From: Hyphomicrobiales bacterium
GTDB lineage: Bacteria > Pseudomonadota > Alphaproteobacteria > Rhizobiales > Beijerinckiaceae
Assembly: GCA_028869185.1 (NCBI GenBank)
Contig: JAGWTA010000014.1
Span: forward strand, 1-64,000
Direction: 5' to 3'
DNA: 64,000 nucleotides
How positions within the stretch are numbered: the stretch's first letter is position 1; each line of letters starts with the position of its first letter. Below, one piece after another: positions 54,861 to 63,552 of the stretch. Under the pieces are notes generated by a model that was not told the origin of the DNA, did not search any database, and worked only from the letters and a program-made list of their open reading frames with translations. The translations under genes and the position numbers were made by a program.

Positions 54861-55750
54861 TGACAATTCCAGCGTGGGCCGATCTCGCAGATGCGAAAGC
54901 ATACGGCGCATGGCGGGCGCAAAAGCTTGCCCATTATCCTACCGACGCGAACGCGCTTGTCGTTGATGTGCAAGATCTTGCGGCGCCAAATGCCGAGGAA
55001 TTGCAGCGCTTGCGATCATTGTGCGCCGCCGCAAACATGGCGATCTACCGCACGGCAAACACCAGCGACGACGAAATGCGCGACCGCCGCGCTCTGGCCG
55101 CCTTTGGCGCGCGGCTGGGTCTGACCGCGATGGAGGATCACCGTTCGCGCGAAGGCGACGGCATCGTGCGGATTGCCGTTTCCGAAGAGGCGGCGCGCAA
55201 TCTTTACATCCCTTATACGAACAGGCCGATCGCCTGGCATACGGATGGCTATTACAATTTTCATGGCGCGAATTGCGCGGTGCAATCCATGCTGCTGCAC
55301 TGCAAGAGCGATGCCGAGGGCGGCGAGAACGGCCTGCTGGATCAAGAGATTCTCTACATCCGCCTGCGCGACGAAGATCCCGCGCTGATCGCGGCGCTGA
55401 TGGCGGACGACGCCATGACCATTCCGGCAAATCGCGAACCCGATGGAAGCGAGCGGCCCGCCAATGTCGGCCCGGTTTTCTATTTCGGCGCTACGGGGCG
55501 GCTCGGCATGCGCTACACCGCGCGCAAGCGCAATATCGCCTGGAGCCAGCGATCGGACGTGCAGCGCGCGGCCGAAGCCATCGCGCGGATTCTCAAGGAT
55601 GAGCCGCTTGTCCTGCGGCTGAAACTGCGGCCTGGCTGGGGGCTGGTCTGCAACAACGTGTTGCATGACCGGTCGGGCTTTTCCAACAATGAAGGCGGCG
55701 GCCGGCTGCTTTATCGCATCCGCTATCGCGACCGCGTCGCCAGCGCATAA
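54860..55750 (+). CDS. TauD/TfdA-family Fe(II)/2-oxoglutarate-type dioxygenase, function unknown
   Basis: A 296-residue protein with the double-stranded beta-helix dioxygenase pattern. The metal triad is His127-x-Asp129 (IAWHTDGYYNF) and His269 (NNVLHDRSGF); an arginine after it (LLYRIRYR, about 286) could bind 2-oxoglutarate. It lacks a signal peptide. It is divergent from dsrA, and two small unknown genes follow. Relatives oxidise sulfonates, carnitine precursors or peptidyl groups. Given the context, a sulfur-containing substrate or a Dsr-linked modification is possible, but nothing in the sequence proves it. Confidence 0.82.
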   Translation: MTIPAWADLADAKAYGAWRAQKLAHYPTDANALVVDVQDLAAPNAEELQRLRSLCAAANMAIYRTANTSDDEMRDRRALAAFGARLGLTAMEDHRSREGDGIVRIAVSEEAARNLYIPYTNRPIAWHTDGYYNFHGANCAVQSMLLHCKSDAEGGENGLLDQEILYIRLRDEDPALIAALMADDAMTIPANREPDGSERPANVGPVFYFGATGRLGMRYTARKRNIAWSQRSDVQRAAEAIARILKDEPLVLRLKLRPGWGLVCNNVLHDRSGFSNNEGGGRLLYRIRYRDRVASA

Positions 55751-55769
55751 GAACAGAGGGAGCATCTGA

Positions 55770-55967
55770 ATGGCGAGAATCAGCGAAATCATCATCGCGC
55801 ATCCGGAAGTCACAAGCTTTCAACAGCTTGAAGAGCTGGTTGCGCAGGCTGCGCGCGACGGCGAGATCCATCTGTTCATGGATATCAAACCTGAATATCC
55901 GGATACGCCGCGCAAATGGGAGCAGCAGCTCGAGCTGACATTCTACCGCGCAGAGGTCAAACGGTGA
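55770..55967 (+). CDS. Small conserved-looking protein of 65 aa
   Basis: A 65-residue soluble protein starting MARISEIIIAHPEVTSFQQL with a helix ELVAQAARDGEIHLFMDIKP and ending LELTFYRAEVKR. No cysteines, no membrane segment, no family I recognise. GGGAG lies ahead of the ATG. It follows the dioxygenase gene by 19 nt and overlaps the next gene by GTGA, so the three form an operon. The coupling supports it being a true gene. Confidence 0.65.
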   Translation: MARISEIIIAHPEVTSFQQLEELVAQAARDGEIHLFMDIKPEYPDTPRKWEQQLELTFYRAEVKR

Positions 55968-56179
55968 GCGAGCCGGTCAAGACGCGACGGGCCGAGTTTC
56001 ACGCACCTTACGGGCGTGAAATCCGCATGGAAGACATTGCGCACGAGAGCGGCATGAAATTGCTCCGCATCACCATTCGCGAGGGGCGGCGGTTCACGAT
56101 CCTCGATCTCGATGCGACGACGGCGGCGACATGGGCTGCGCATATGCAGGATTTCATCGATCAGAAGCCCCCGCGCTAA
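55964..56179 (+). CDS. Small basic protein of 71 aa
   Basis: A 71-residue protein: RRAEFHAPYGREIRMEDIAH, ESGMKLLRITIREGRRFTIL, DLDATTAATWAAHMQDFIDQ. It looks like a small beta-rich domain followed by a helix; no cysteines. The GTG start at 55964 overlaps the stop of the 65-aa gene, which fixes it within a longer frame. Its end overlaps the end of the convergent dsrC-like gene by 4 nt. Family not recognised. Confidence 0.65.
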   Translation: MSEPVKTRRAEFHAPYGREIRMEDIAHESGMKLLRITIREGRRFTILDLDATTAATWAAHMQDFIDQKPPR

Positions 56180-56490
56180 CCGGTGCTCCAGGTGCGCGGG
56201 CGGCGCATTCCGGCGATTTTACAGGCCTGTCCGGGGTAGCCGTAGGGAAACAATTCGAACAGGCGGTTGCGGGGCGCGGCGCGCGTCTGCGCCAGAAAGC
56301 GCATCACGAAGCGCGCGTCCGGCGCGACATGGTGCAGCGCAAGAAACTCACGCATGAACCCGATCGCCGCCCAATGCTCCTCCGTCAGTTCGATGGCGAG
56401 CGCCTGCGCCGTCTGTTCGGCCCATTGCGGCGTCCAGTCGTCCGGGTTTGTGAGATAGCCTTCCTTGTCGGTCTCGGGTTGGCGCATCAT
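56176..56490 (-). CDS. DsrC-family protein with a single cysteine
   Basis: A 104-residue DsrC homologue: EGYLTNPDDWTPQWAEQTAQ, ELTEEHWAAIGFMREFLALH and LFELFPYGYPGQACKIAGM. The first functional cysteine is Cys90 (GQACKIAG), but the C-terminus is RRPRTWSTG with no second cysteine. This is the reverse of TusE, which keeps only the terminal one. ATG 56490 (MMRQPETDKE) follows AGGG; a longer frame exists upstream. It is convergent with the tauD-like operon and divergent from sqr. It may be a sulfur acceptor or a regulator of the pathway. Confidence 0.83.
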   Translation of the reverse strand: MMRQPETDKEGYLTNPDDWTPQWAEQTAQALAIELTEEHWAAIGFMREFLALHHVAPDARFVMRFLAQTRAAPRNRLFELFPYGYPGQACKIAGMRRPRTWSTG

Positions 56491-56684
56491 CGTCGCCCTG
56501 CACATTTTGGCGAATACGCGCTTTTTCTCGCTTGCGCGAGGGCGAAGCGCAACGCTATTGTCCAACAGTTATATATACTCGAATATTTGGAACTGATGCG
56601 AGCCGCAGTCAAGTTCCGAACGAAAAAGCCGCGGAGAAGCGGCGCGCGGAAACCCGCAGCGTAGCGGGCGATGGGAGGTACGAC

Positions 56685-57968
56685 ATGGCGCATATCGTTG
56701 TTATGGGCGCAGGGCTGGCCGGCGCGATCATGGCCTATGAAATGAAAGATGCGATGCGACCGGAAGACAAGATCACGGTCGTCACGAAAGATCCCGTCTA
56801 TCATTTCGTTCCTTCCAACCCTTGGGTCGCCGTCGGCTGGCGCACACGCGAAGCAGTGGAAGTCGACCTTGCGCCGACCTTTGCAAAACGCGGCATCGGG
56901 TTCAAACCCGTTCCCGTTTCCAAGGTCGACCCTCACGCCAACCGTATCGAACTCGAAGACGGCTCGCAGATTTCTTACGACTATCTCGTCATCGCGACGG
57001 GACCTGAACTTGCCTTCGATGAAATCGAGGGATTTGGACCGGATGCGTTCACCAATTCGATCTGCCATGTCGATCATGCGCTGAAAGCTTCCGTGAGCTT
57101 CGAGGAGTTCTGCAAGAATCCCAAGCCGATCATCACAGGCGCCGTGCAGGGCGCTTCCTGCTATGGCCCGGCTTACGAATATACGTTCATTCTCGATACC
57201 GAATTGCGTCGTCGCAAAATCCGCGATCAGGTTTCGATGACTTTCGTGACGTCCGAGCCTTACGTCGGCCATCTCGGCCTTGACGGCGTCGGCGACACCA
57301 AGGGCTTGCTCGAAAGCGAGATGCGCGAACATCACATCAAATGGATGGTCAATTCGCGCGTGAAAAAAGTCGAGAACGGCAAGATGACCGTCGAGGAAGT
57401 CGCCGCCGACGGCTCCGTCGCAGCGACGCATGAAATGCCGTTCGGTTTTTCGATGATGCTGCCGGCCTTCCGTGGCATCAAGCCGCTGCGCGGCATTGAA
57501 GGGCTCGTCAATCCGCGCGGTTTCGTGCTGGTCGACAAGCATCAGCAGAACCCGACGTTCAAGAACGTGTTTTCGGTCGGCGTCTGCGTCGCCATCCCGC
57601 CGATGGGACCGACGCCCGTGCCCTGCGGCGTTCCGAAAACCGGCTTCATGATCGAATCCATGGTGACGGCGACCGCGCACAACATCGGTCAGATCCTGCG
57701 CGGCCAGCAGCCTACGCATCAGGGCACGTGGAACGCCATATGCCTTGCCGACTTCGGCGATTCAGGCATCGCGTTCGTCGCGCAGCCGCAAATCCCGCCG
57801 CGCAACGTCAATTGGTCGTCGTCCGGCAAGTGGGTGCACGCGGCCAAGATCGGTTTCGAAAAATACTTCATTCGCAAGATGCGCAAGGGTGAAAGCGAAC
57901 CGTTCTACGAGACGGCCGCGCTCAACATGCTCGGCATCGGCAAGCTGAAAAAAGTCACGACCGATTGA
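56685..57968 (+). CDS. sqr: Sulfide:quinone oxidoreductase family flavoprotein
   Basis: A 427-residue FAD enzyme that oxidises sulfide to polysulfide at the membrane. FAD site IVVMGAGLAGAIMAYEM; second site IATGPELAFDEIEG. Three cysteines match the catalytic set of characterised SQR by spacing: Cys127 (NSICHVDH), Cys159 (QGASCYGPAYEY) and Cys353 (NAICLADFGD). Other marks: YVGHLGLDGVGDTKG, VGVCVAIPPMGPTPVPCGVP and the amphipathic C-terminus EKYFIRKMRKGESE. GGGAGG precedes ATG 56685. It is followed by sulP and soeABC on the same strand. Confidence 0.88.
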   Translation: MAHIVVMGAGLAGAIMAYEMKDAMRPEDKITVVTKDPVYHFVPSNPWVAVGWRTREAVEVDLAPTFAKRGIGFKPVPVSKVDPHANRIELEDGSQISYDYLVIATGPELAFDEIEGFGPDAFTNSICHVDHALKASVSFEEFCKNPKPIITGAVQGASCYGPAYEYTFILDTELRRRKIRDQVSMTFVTSEPYVGHLGLDGVGDTKGLLESEMREHHIKWMVNSRVKKVENGKMTVEEVAADGSVAATHEMPFGFSMMLPAFRGIKPLRGIEGLVNPRGFVLVDKHQQNPTFKNVFSVGVCVAIPPMGPTPVPCGVPKTGFMIESMVTATAHNIGQILRGQQPTHQGTWNAICLADFGDSGIAFVAQPQIPPRNVNWSSSGKWVHAAKIGFEKYFIRKMRKGESEPFYETAALNMLGIGKLKKVTTD

Positions 57969-57974
57969 TGCGAA

Positions 57975-57991
57975 GCGGCGCAAAGCGCCGC
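57975..57991 (+). other. Short GC hairpin between sqr and sulP
   Basis: GCGGCGC / GCGCCGC with a 3-nt loop lies 6 nt after the sqr stop codon. There is no U-run, so it may only reduce readthrough or stabilise the sqr message. Observation only. Confidence 0.35.
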
Positions 57992-58017
57992 CAGCCCGCC
58001 GAAAGGCCAAATTCGCA

Positions 58018-59913
58018 ATGAGTATGGAAATGCCCATACCGAGGGGGAAGGAGACCTTGAAGGTCCTCTTTCCCTTCCTCGACTGGACGCGCAAGCTCAA
58101 CGCCGCCACATGGCGCGCCGATCTTGTCGCGGGGCTGACGGGCGCGCTCGTCGTTCTGCCGCAGGGCGTGGCTTTCGCATCCATCGCAGGCATGCCGCCG
58201 GAATACGGGCTTTACGCGAGCATCGTGCCAACGATCATCGCTGCATTATACGGGTCTTCCTGGCATCTTGTTGCTGGACCTTCGACCACGGCATCGCTTG
58301 TCCTGTTTTCCTCGCTGTCGGTTTTTGCCGCGCCCGGCTCGGAGCATTACGTCGAGCTGGCGCTGACCCTGGCTTTCATGGTTGGCGTGATCGAATTCGC
58401 GCTCGGCCTGTTTCGCATGGGCGTTCTGGTCAATTTCATTTCGCATTCCGTCGTGCTCGGATACACGGCGGGCGTCGGCATATTGATTATCGCGACGCAA
58501 CTTCCGAATTTTCTGGGATTGCACCTGCCGCGCACCGCCGATTTCGTGGCGAGCATCGTTGCAACGGCGAAGTCTGTTCAAAATCTCGCCATAGAACCCA
58601 CCCTCACGTCGCTGGCCACGCTGGGCGCCGGCATTGCGGCGCGCCGGTTCACACCGAAGATTCCCTACATGATCCCCGCGATTTTCGCGGGATGCGGCGT
58701 CGCCGCCATCTTCAACGCCTTCGAGCCAGGCTCGGTGTCGACGGTCGGCGCCCTGCCCTCGCATCCCCTGCGTCTGTCGCGGCCGAGCTTCGACCCTTCC
58801 GTATGGCGCATGCTTATCCCTGCAGCGCTCGCGATCTCGATTTCGGCCCTGAACGAGGTCGTATCGATTTCGCGCGCGCTCGCGGCGCGCTCGGAACAGC
58901 ATGTCTCCGTCAACCGCGAATTCATGGGTCAAGGTCTGGCCAACGGCATCGGTTCGTTCTTCTCGGCCTATGTCGTATCCGGTTCCTTCAACCGCAGCGC
59001 GCTCAATTACGATTCCGGCGCGCGCACGCCGATGTCGGCTGTCAGCGCCGGATTGATGCTTGCGCTGGCGATGCTGCTTTTTGCGCCCCTCGGAGCCTAT
59101 CTGCCGCACGCGGCGATGGCTGCATCGCTGATGCTGGTGGGCTGGGGGCTGATCGACAAGAAGAACATCGCGCGCATCTGGCGCACCAGCCGGTCGGAAC
59201 GCTGGGTGATGGGACTGACGATCGGCTCGGCGCTGTTCATCCATCTTCAGATGGCGATTCTGGCAGGCGTCGCGCTTTCCATTCTCATCTATCTTTACCG
59301 CACGTCCAACCCGACGATGAAGCCGCGCGTGCCGGACACGCATAACGCCTCGCGCAAATTCACCGACCCTGGTCCCGATTTGCCGGAGTGCCCGCAGTTC
59401 CGGCTGTTCCGCCTCGATGGTTCGATTTTCTTCGGATCGGTTGCGAGTTTTCGCGATGCGATCAGACGATTTGAGACGAGCGCGCCCGATTGCAAGCACA
59501 TGGCGATCTTCATGTCCGGCGTCAATTTCGTGGATGTGGCGGGCGCTGAAGCGCTGCGCATGGAGGCCAACCGCCTGCGCGCGCGCGGGGGCGGCCTTTA
59601 TTTCATTCGCATGAAGGAACGCGTTTTCGACCTGCTCGAACGCGGCGCCTACACGAAGGATTTCGTGCATGGCAATAATTTCTCGTCGAAGACCGACGCC
59701 ATGCGCACAATCTATCGCAAGCTCGACTATTCCATCTGCAAGGATTGCACACGCAACGTTTTCGTCGAATGCCGTCGGCGCGGAAAGCAGGAGCCTGTCG
59801 ACGAGGACGATGATCGCGTTGCCGATTTCATTCCCTCGCCGGTTGTCGCAAAAACCACCGAAAATTCGTGGAAGCGCTTTTTGAAAAAGCGCAACCAGCC
59901 CTGGAAGATCTGA
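58018..59913 (+). CDS. SulP family anion transporter with STAS domain and cysteine tail
   Basis: A 631-residue inner-membrane transporter. The membrane part (about 40-430) starts RADLVAGLTGALVVLPQGVA and has YGLYASIVPTIIAALYGSSW, typical of SulP. A STAS domain (about 455-560) contains VNFVDVAGAEALRMEANRLR. The tail after it holds CKDCTRNVFVEC (Cys574, 577, 585) and a basic end, not usual for SulP. Its place between sqr and soeA suggests sulfate (or bicarbonate) exchange during sulfur oxidation; direction of transport is not knowable from sequence. 49 nt after sqr, 20 nt before soeA. Confidence 0.9.
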   Translation: MSMEMPIPRGKETLKVLFPFLDWTRKLNAATWRADLVAGLTGALVVLPQGVAFASIAGMPPEYGLYASIVPTIIAALYGSSWHLVAGPSTTASLVLFSSLSVFAAPGSEHYVELALTLAFMVGVIEFALGLFRMGVLVNFISHSVVLGYTAGVGILIIATQLPNFLGLHLPRTADFVASIVATAKSVQNLAIEPTLTSLATLGAGIAARRFTPKIPYMIPAIFAGCGVAAIFNAFEPGSVSTVGALPSHPLRLSRPSFDPSVWRMLIPAALAISISALNEVVSISRALAARSEQHVSVNREFMGQGLANGIGSFFSAYVVSGSFNRSALNYDSGARTPMSAVSAGLMLALAMLLFAPLGAYLPHAAMAASLMLVGWGLIDKKNIARIWRTSRSERWVMGLTIGSALFIHLQMAILAGVALSILIYLYRTSNPTMKPRVPDTHNASRKFTDPGPDLPECPQFRLFRLDGSIFFGSVASFRDAIRRFETSAPDCKHMAIFMSGVNFVDVAGAEALRMEANRLRARGGGLYFIRMKERVFDLLERGAYTKDFVHGNNFSSKTDAMRTIYRKLDYSICKDCTRNVFVECRRRGKQEPVDEDDDRVADFIPSPVVAKTTENSWKRFLKKRNQPWKI

Positions 59914-59933
59914 CGCGCAAGGAAAGCTGCACA

Positions 59934-62789
59934 ATGCTGAATGAGCCGGATATCGCCCTTTCCCCTCGTGTTGCAGACGAGGTGAAATATACGACCTGCT
60001 ACATGTGCGCGTGCCGCTGCGGCATCAAGGTGCACATCAAGGACGGGCTCGTTCGTTACATCGAGGGCAACCGCAATCACCCCGTGAACAAAGGCGTTCT
60101 GTGCGGCAAAGGCTCTTCGGGCATCATGCAGCATTATTCGCCCGCGCGTCTGCGCAAGCCGCTGAAGCGTTCGGGCGAGCGCGGCTCGGGCGAATTCGTC
60201 GAGATCGAATGGGATGAGGCGCTGAAGATCGCAACGGACTGGCTTGGCGCGATCCGCAAAACAGACCCGAAGAAGCTCGCGTTCTTCACGGGTCGCGATC
60301 AAAGCCAGTCTCTCACCGGCTGGTGGGCGTCGCAATTCGGCACGCCGAATTTCGCCGCGCACGGCGGATTTTGCTCGGTCAATATGGCGGCCGCCGGTCT
60401 CTACACGATCGGCGGGTCGTTCTGGGAGTTTGGCGAGCCCGATTGGGATCGCGCGAAATATTTCATGCTGTTCGGCGTCGCCGAAGATCACGATTCCAAT
60501 CCGATCAAAACCGGGCTCGGCAAGCTGAAAGCGCGCGGCGCCAAGGTGGTTTCTGTCAATCCGATCCGCACAGGATATTCCGCGGTCGCGGACGAATGGA
60601 TTGGCATCCGCCCCGGCACAGACGGCCTGTTCGTCATGGCGCTGATTCACGAATTGCTCCACGCCGACAAGATCGATGCGGACTACCTCGTGCGTTACAC
60701 CAATGCGCCTTGGCTCGTCATTCAACAGCCTGGCGCAGCCGATCACGGCCTGTTTGCGCGCGATGCGGATGGCGATGTGCTGGCGTTCGACGCACGCGAC
60801 AAGAAGCTCGTGAAAGCGAAAGCCGCCGATATCGCGCCGGCGCTTGCAGGCGCAATCGATTTGCCGGATGGGCGCAAGGCGGTTCCCTCGTTCGAATTGC
60901 TGGCGCGCCGCTACATGGATTCGCAATACAGCCCTGACGCTGTCGCTGCGACCTGTGGCGTTTCAGCTGCGCAGATCCGGCGCATCGCTGCCGAACTCGC
61001 CGATGTCGCGTTCAATCAAGCGATCGAAATCAAAACGGAATGGACCGACTGGGCCGGGCGCAAGCATGATCGCTTCATCGGCCGTCCGGTCGCAATGCAC
61101 GCCATGCGCGGCATCTCCGCGCATTCGAACGGGTTCCATACCTGCCGCGCCATTCACGTGCTGCAGACGCTGCTGGGCTCTATCGAATGTCCCGGCGGAT
61201 TCCGGTTCAAGCCGCCTTTCCCCAAGCCCATTCCGCCCGCTCAAAAGCCGGCGGGCAAGGGCTACAAGCCGATGACGCCGCTCGCCGGTCTGCCGCTCGG
61301 ATTCACGATGGGGCCGGAAGACCTGGTGCTCGAGGCGGACGGCACGCCGGTGCGCATCGACAAAGCCTATTCGTGGGAAGCGCCGGTCGCCTCGCATGGC
61401 CTGATGCATATGGTCATCACCAATGCATGGAAGGGCGACCCCTACCCGATCGACACGCTGTTCATGTACATGGCCAACATGAGCTGGAACAGCACCATGA
61501 ACACCAAAGGCGTCATGGAAATGTTGACGGACAAGGATCCGAAAACCGGCGAATACAAGATCCCGCACATCATCTATTCGGACGCCTACGCCTCCGAGAT
61601 GGTTTCTTACGCCGACCTCATTCTGCCGGACACGACCTATCTCGAACGCTGGGATTGCATCTCGCTGCTCGACAGGCCGATTTGTGAAGCCGACGGGCCA
61701 GCCGACGCCATTCGCCAGCCGGTCGTGCAGCCCGACCGCGACGTGCGCGCGTTCCAGACCGTGCTGCTCGATCTTGGCGCGCGGCTCGGCCTGCCTGGCA
61801 TGACGAAGGAAGACGGCTCGCCGAAATTCCCGGGCGGCTATGCCGATTACATCGTCAATCATGAGCGCACGCCCGGCATCGGACCGCTTGCCGGCTGGCG
61901 CGGCGAGGATGGAAAGTCGAACGGGCGCGGAGCGGTCAATCCCAACCAGCTCGACGCTTACATCAAGCATGAATGTTTCTGGCATCACGATCTGCAGCCG
62001 GACCAGAAGTTCTTCAAATTCGCGAACAAGTCGTATCTCGAATTTGCAAAGCACATGGGCTTCGTCGGATCGACCGATCAGATCGTCATCCAGCTCTATT
62101 CCGAGCCCATGCAGAAATTCAAACTCGCGGCGGAAGGCCATGGCGCCGTGCAGCCGCCAGAGAACATGCGCGAGCGGTTGAAGGCGACGTTCGATCCGCT
62201 GCCGATCTGGTACCAGCCGTTCGAAGAAGCGATGATCGACACAAAGACCTATCCGATGCATGCGCTGACGCAGCGCCCGATGATCATGTATCACTCGTGG
62301 GGATCGCAGAACGCATGGCTGCGGCAGATTCTGGGCCGCAACAAACTGTATATCGCGACCACGAAAGCCGCCGAGCTGGGCCTTGTCGACGACGACTGGG
62401 TGCGCGTCTACTCCCACAACGGCGACATCAAGGTGCAGGTCAAGACGATGGAAGGCGTCAATCACGACACGGTGTGGACGTGGAACGCCATTGGAAAGCG
62501 CGCCGGCTCATGGACGCTGGCTCCCGACGCGCCCGAGGCGCGCAAGGGATTCCTTTTGAACCATCTCATCAGCGAACTGCTGCCGAAGGAAAAGGACGGG
62601 CGACGCCTGTCCAATTCCGATCCCGTCACGGGACAGGCGGCATGGTTCGATCTGCGGGTCCGGATCGAAAAATGCGAAGCGGGCGCGGAAGTCTCCGAAC
62701 CGCAATTCCCAACCCTGCCGCGCCCGCCAGGCGTCGCGGCGGCGCCAGCGGTCAATCGCTATGGCGCCAAAATCGCGAAATCGCGTTGA
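59934..62789 (+). CDS. soeA: SoeA, molybdopterin subunit of cytoplasmic sulfite dehydrogenase
   Basis: SoeA (951 aa) oxidises sulfite to sulfate. It has an N-terminal [4Fe-4S] site Cys22-x2-Cys25-x3-Cys29 and Cys57 (TCYMCACRCGIKVH, VLCGKGSSGIM) and the molybdopterin-binding folds of the DMSO-reductase family; Cys147 (HGGFCSVNMA) is the likely molybdenum ligand. There is no Tat signal, which supports a cytoplasmic SoeABC rather than a periplasmic PsrABC/PhsABC. ATG 59934 follows AAGGAAA; an earlier in-frame start lies inside sulP. Upstream of soeB by 18 nt. Confidence 0.93.
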   Translation: MLNEPDIALSPRVADEVKYTTCYMCACRCGIKVHIKDGLVRYIEGNRNHPVNKGVLCGKGSSGIMQHYSPARLRKPLKRSGERGSGEFVEIEWDEALKIATDWLGAIRKTDPKKLAFFTGRDQSQSLTGWWASQFGTPNFAAHGGFCSVNMAAAGLYTIGGSFWEFGEPDWDRAKYFMLFGVAEDHDSNPIKTGLGKLKARGAKVVSVNPIRTGYSAVADEWIGIRPGTDGLFVMALIHELLHADKIDADYLVRYTNAPWLVIQQPGAADHGLFARDADGDVLAFDARDKKLVKAKAADIAPALAGAIDLPDGRKAVPSFELLARRYMDSQYSPDAVAATCGVSAAQIRRIAAELADVAFNQAIEIKTEWTDWAGRKHDRFIGRPVAMHAMRGISAHSNGFHTCRAIHVLQTLLGSIECPGGFRFKPPFPKPIPPAQKPAGKGYKPMTPLAGLPLGFTMGPEDLVLEADGTPVRIDKAYSWEAPVASHGLMHMVITNAWKGDPYPIDTLFMYMANMSWNSTMNTKGVMEMLTDKDPKTGEYKIPHIIYSDAYASEMVSYADLILPDTTYLERWDCISLLDRPICEADGPADAIRQPVVQPDRDVRAFQTVLLDLGARLGLPGMTKEDGSPKFPGGYADYIVNHERTPGIGPLAGWRGEDGKSNGRGAVNPNQLDAYIKHECFWHHDLQPDQKFFKFANKSYLEFAKHMGFVGSTDQIVIQLYSEPMQKFKLAAEGHGAVQPPENMRERLKATFDPLPIWYQPFEEAMIDTKTYPMHALTQRPMIMYHSWGSQNAWLRQILGRNKLYIATTKAAELGLVDDDWVRVYSHNGDIKVQVKTMEGVNHDTVWTWNAIGKRAGSWTLAPDAPEARKGFLLNHLISELLPKEKDGRRLSNSDPVTGQAAWFDLRVRIEKCEAGAEVSEPQFPTLPRPPGVAAAPAVNRYGAKIAKSR

Positions 62790-62807
62790 GCGGAGGCAAG
62801 CACAATC

Positions 62808-63545
62808 ATGACTGATCTTCCGCTGGAGCGCGGCGCCAAGAGCCTTGGACTGGTGATCGACCTCGACACCTGCGTGGGCTGTCACGCCTGCGCGACAAAC
62901 TGCAAGGAATGGAACACGAGCGGCATTTCCGCGCCGCTCACGGACGTCAACGCCTATCAGGCCGAACAACGCGGCGTCTGGTTCAACCGCGTCTTCACCT
63001 ATGAAGTCGGCGGACAAAGCGCGAATGCGCGCACCGTGCACTTCCCTAAAAACTGCCTGCATTGCGAGAAGCCGGACTGCGTCACCGTCTGCCCGACGGG
63101 CGCATCTTACAAACGCGCCGAGGACGGCGTGGTGCTGATCGACCACAACAAATGCATTGGCTGCAAATTGTGTTCGTGGGCCTGTCCGTACGGCGCGCGC
63201 GAATATGACGAAGACGTCGGCGTGATGAAGAAGTGCACGCTGTGCATCGACAAGATTTACAACGAGAACCTTCCGCAAGCCGATCGTGTGCCGGCGTGCG
63301 TGGCGACCTGTCCTGCAAAGGCGCGCCATTTCGGCGATTTCGCCGATCCGGAGTCCAATGTCTCGCAACTCGTGCGCGAGCGCGGCGGCTTCGATCTCAT
63401 GCCGGAAACAGGCTATCGCCCGACGAGCAAATATCTGCCGCCACGCGCGGGCCGCAATGGAGCGCTGACAGCGCTCGCGCCCGTTGAAACCCAATCGCCG
63501 ACCGGCGCATTCCTGCGCTGGGTCGATCGCATTCTGACGCGCTGA
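62808..63545 (+). CDS. soeB: SoeB, iron-sulfur subunit of sulfite dehydrogenase
   Basis: SoeB (245 aa) is the four-cluster ferredoxin subunit. Motifs in order: CVGCHACATNCKEW, CLHCEKPDCVTVCPTG, CIGCKLCSWACPYG and CTLCIDKIYNENLPQADR with PACVATCPAKAR. It carries electrons from SoeA to the membrane subunit. No signal peptide. Between soeA (18 nt) and soeC (7 nt). Confidence 0.94.
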   Translation: MTDLPLERGAKSLGLVIDLDTCVGCHACATNCKEWNTSGISAPLTDVNAYQAEQRGVWFNRVFTYEVGGQSANARTVHFPKNCLHCEKPDCVTVCPTGASYKRAEDGVVLIDHNKCIGCKLCSWACPYGAREYDEDVGVMKKCTLCIDKIYNENLPQADRVPACVATCPAKARHFGDFADPESNVSQLVRERGGFDLMPETGYRPTSKYLPPRAGRNGALTALAPVETQSPTGAFLRWVDRILTR

Positions 63546-63552
63546 GGACGTT

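Noticed and set aside
56566-56595. CAGTT...AACTG inverted repeat and AT-rich stretch before sqr
   Set aside because: The arms are only 5 bp with a 20-bp gap and could be chance; a promoter is likely there but its boxes cannot be fixed.
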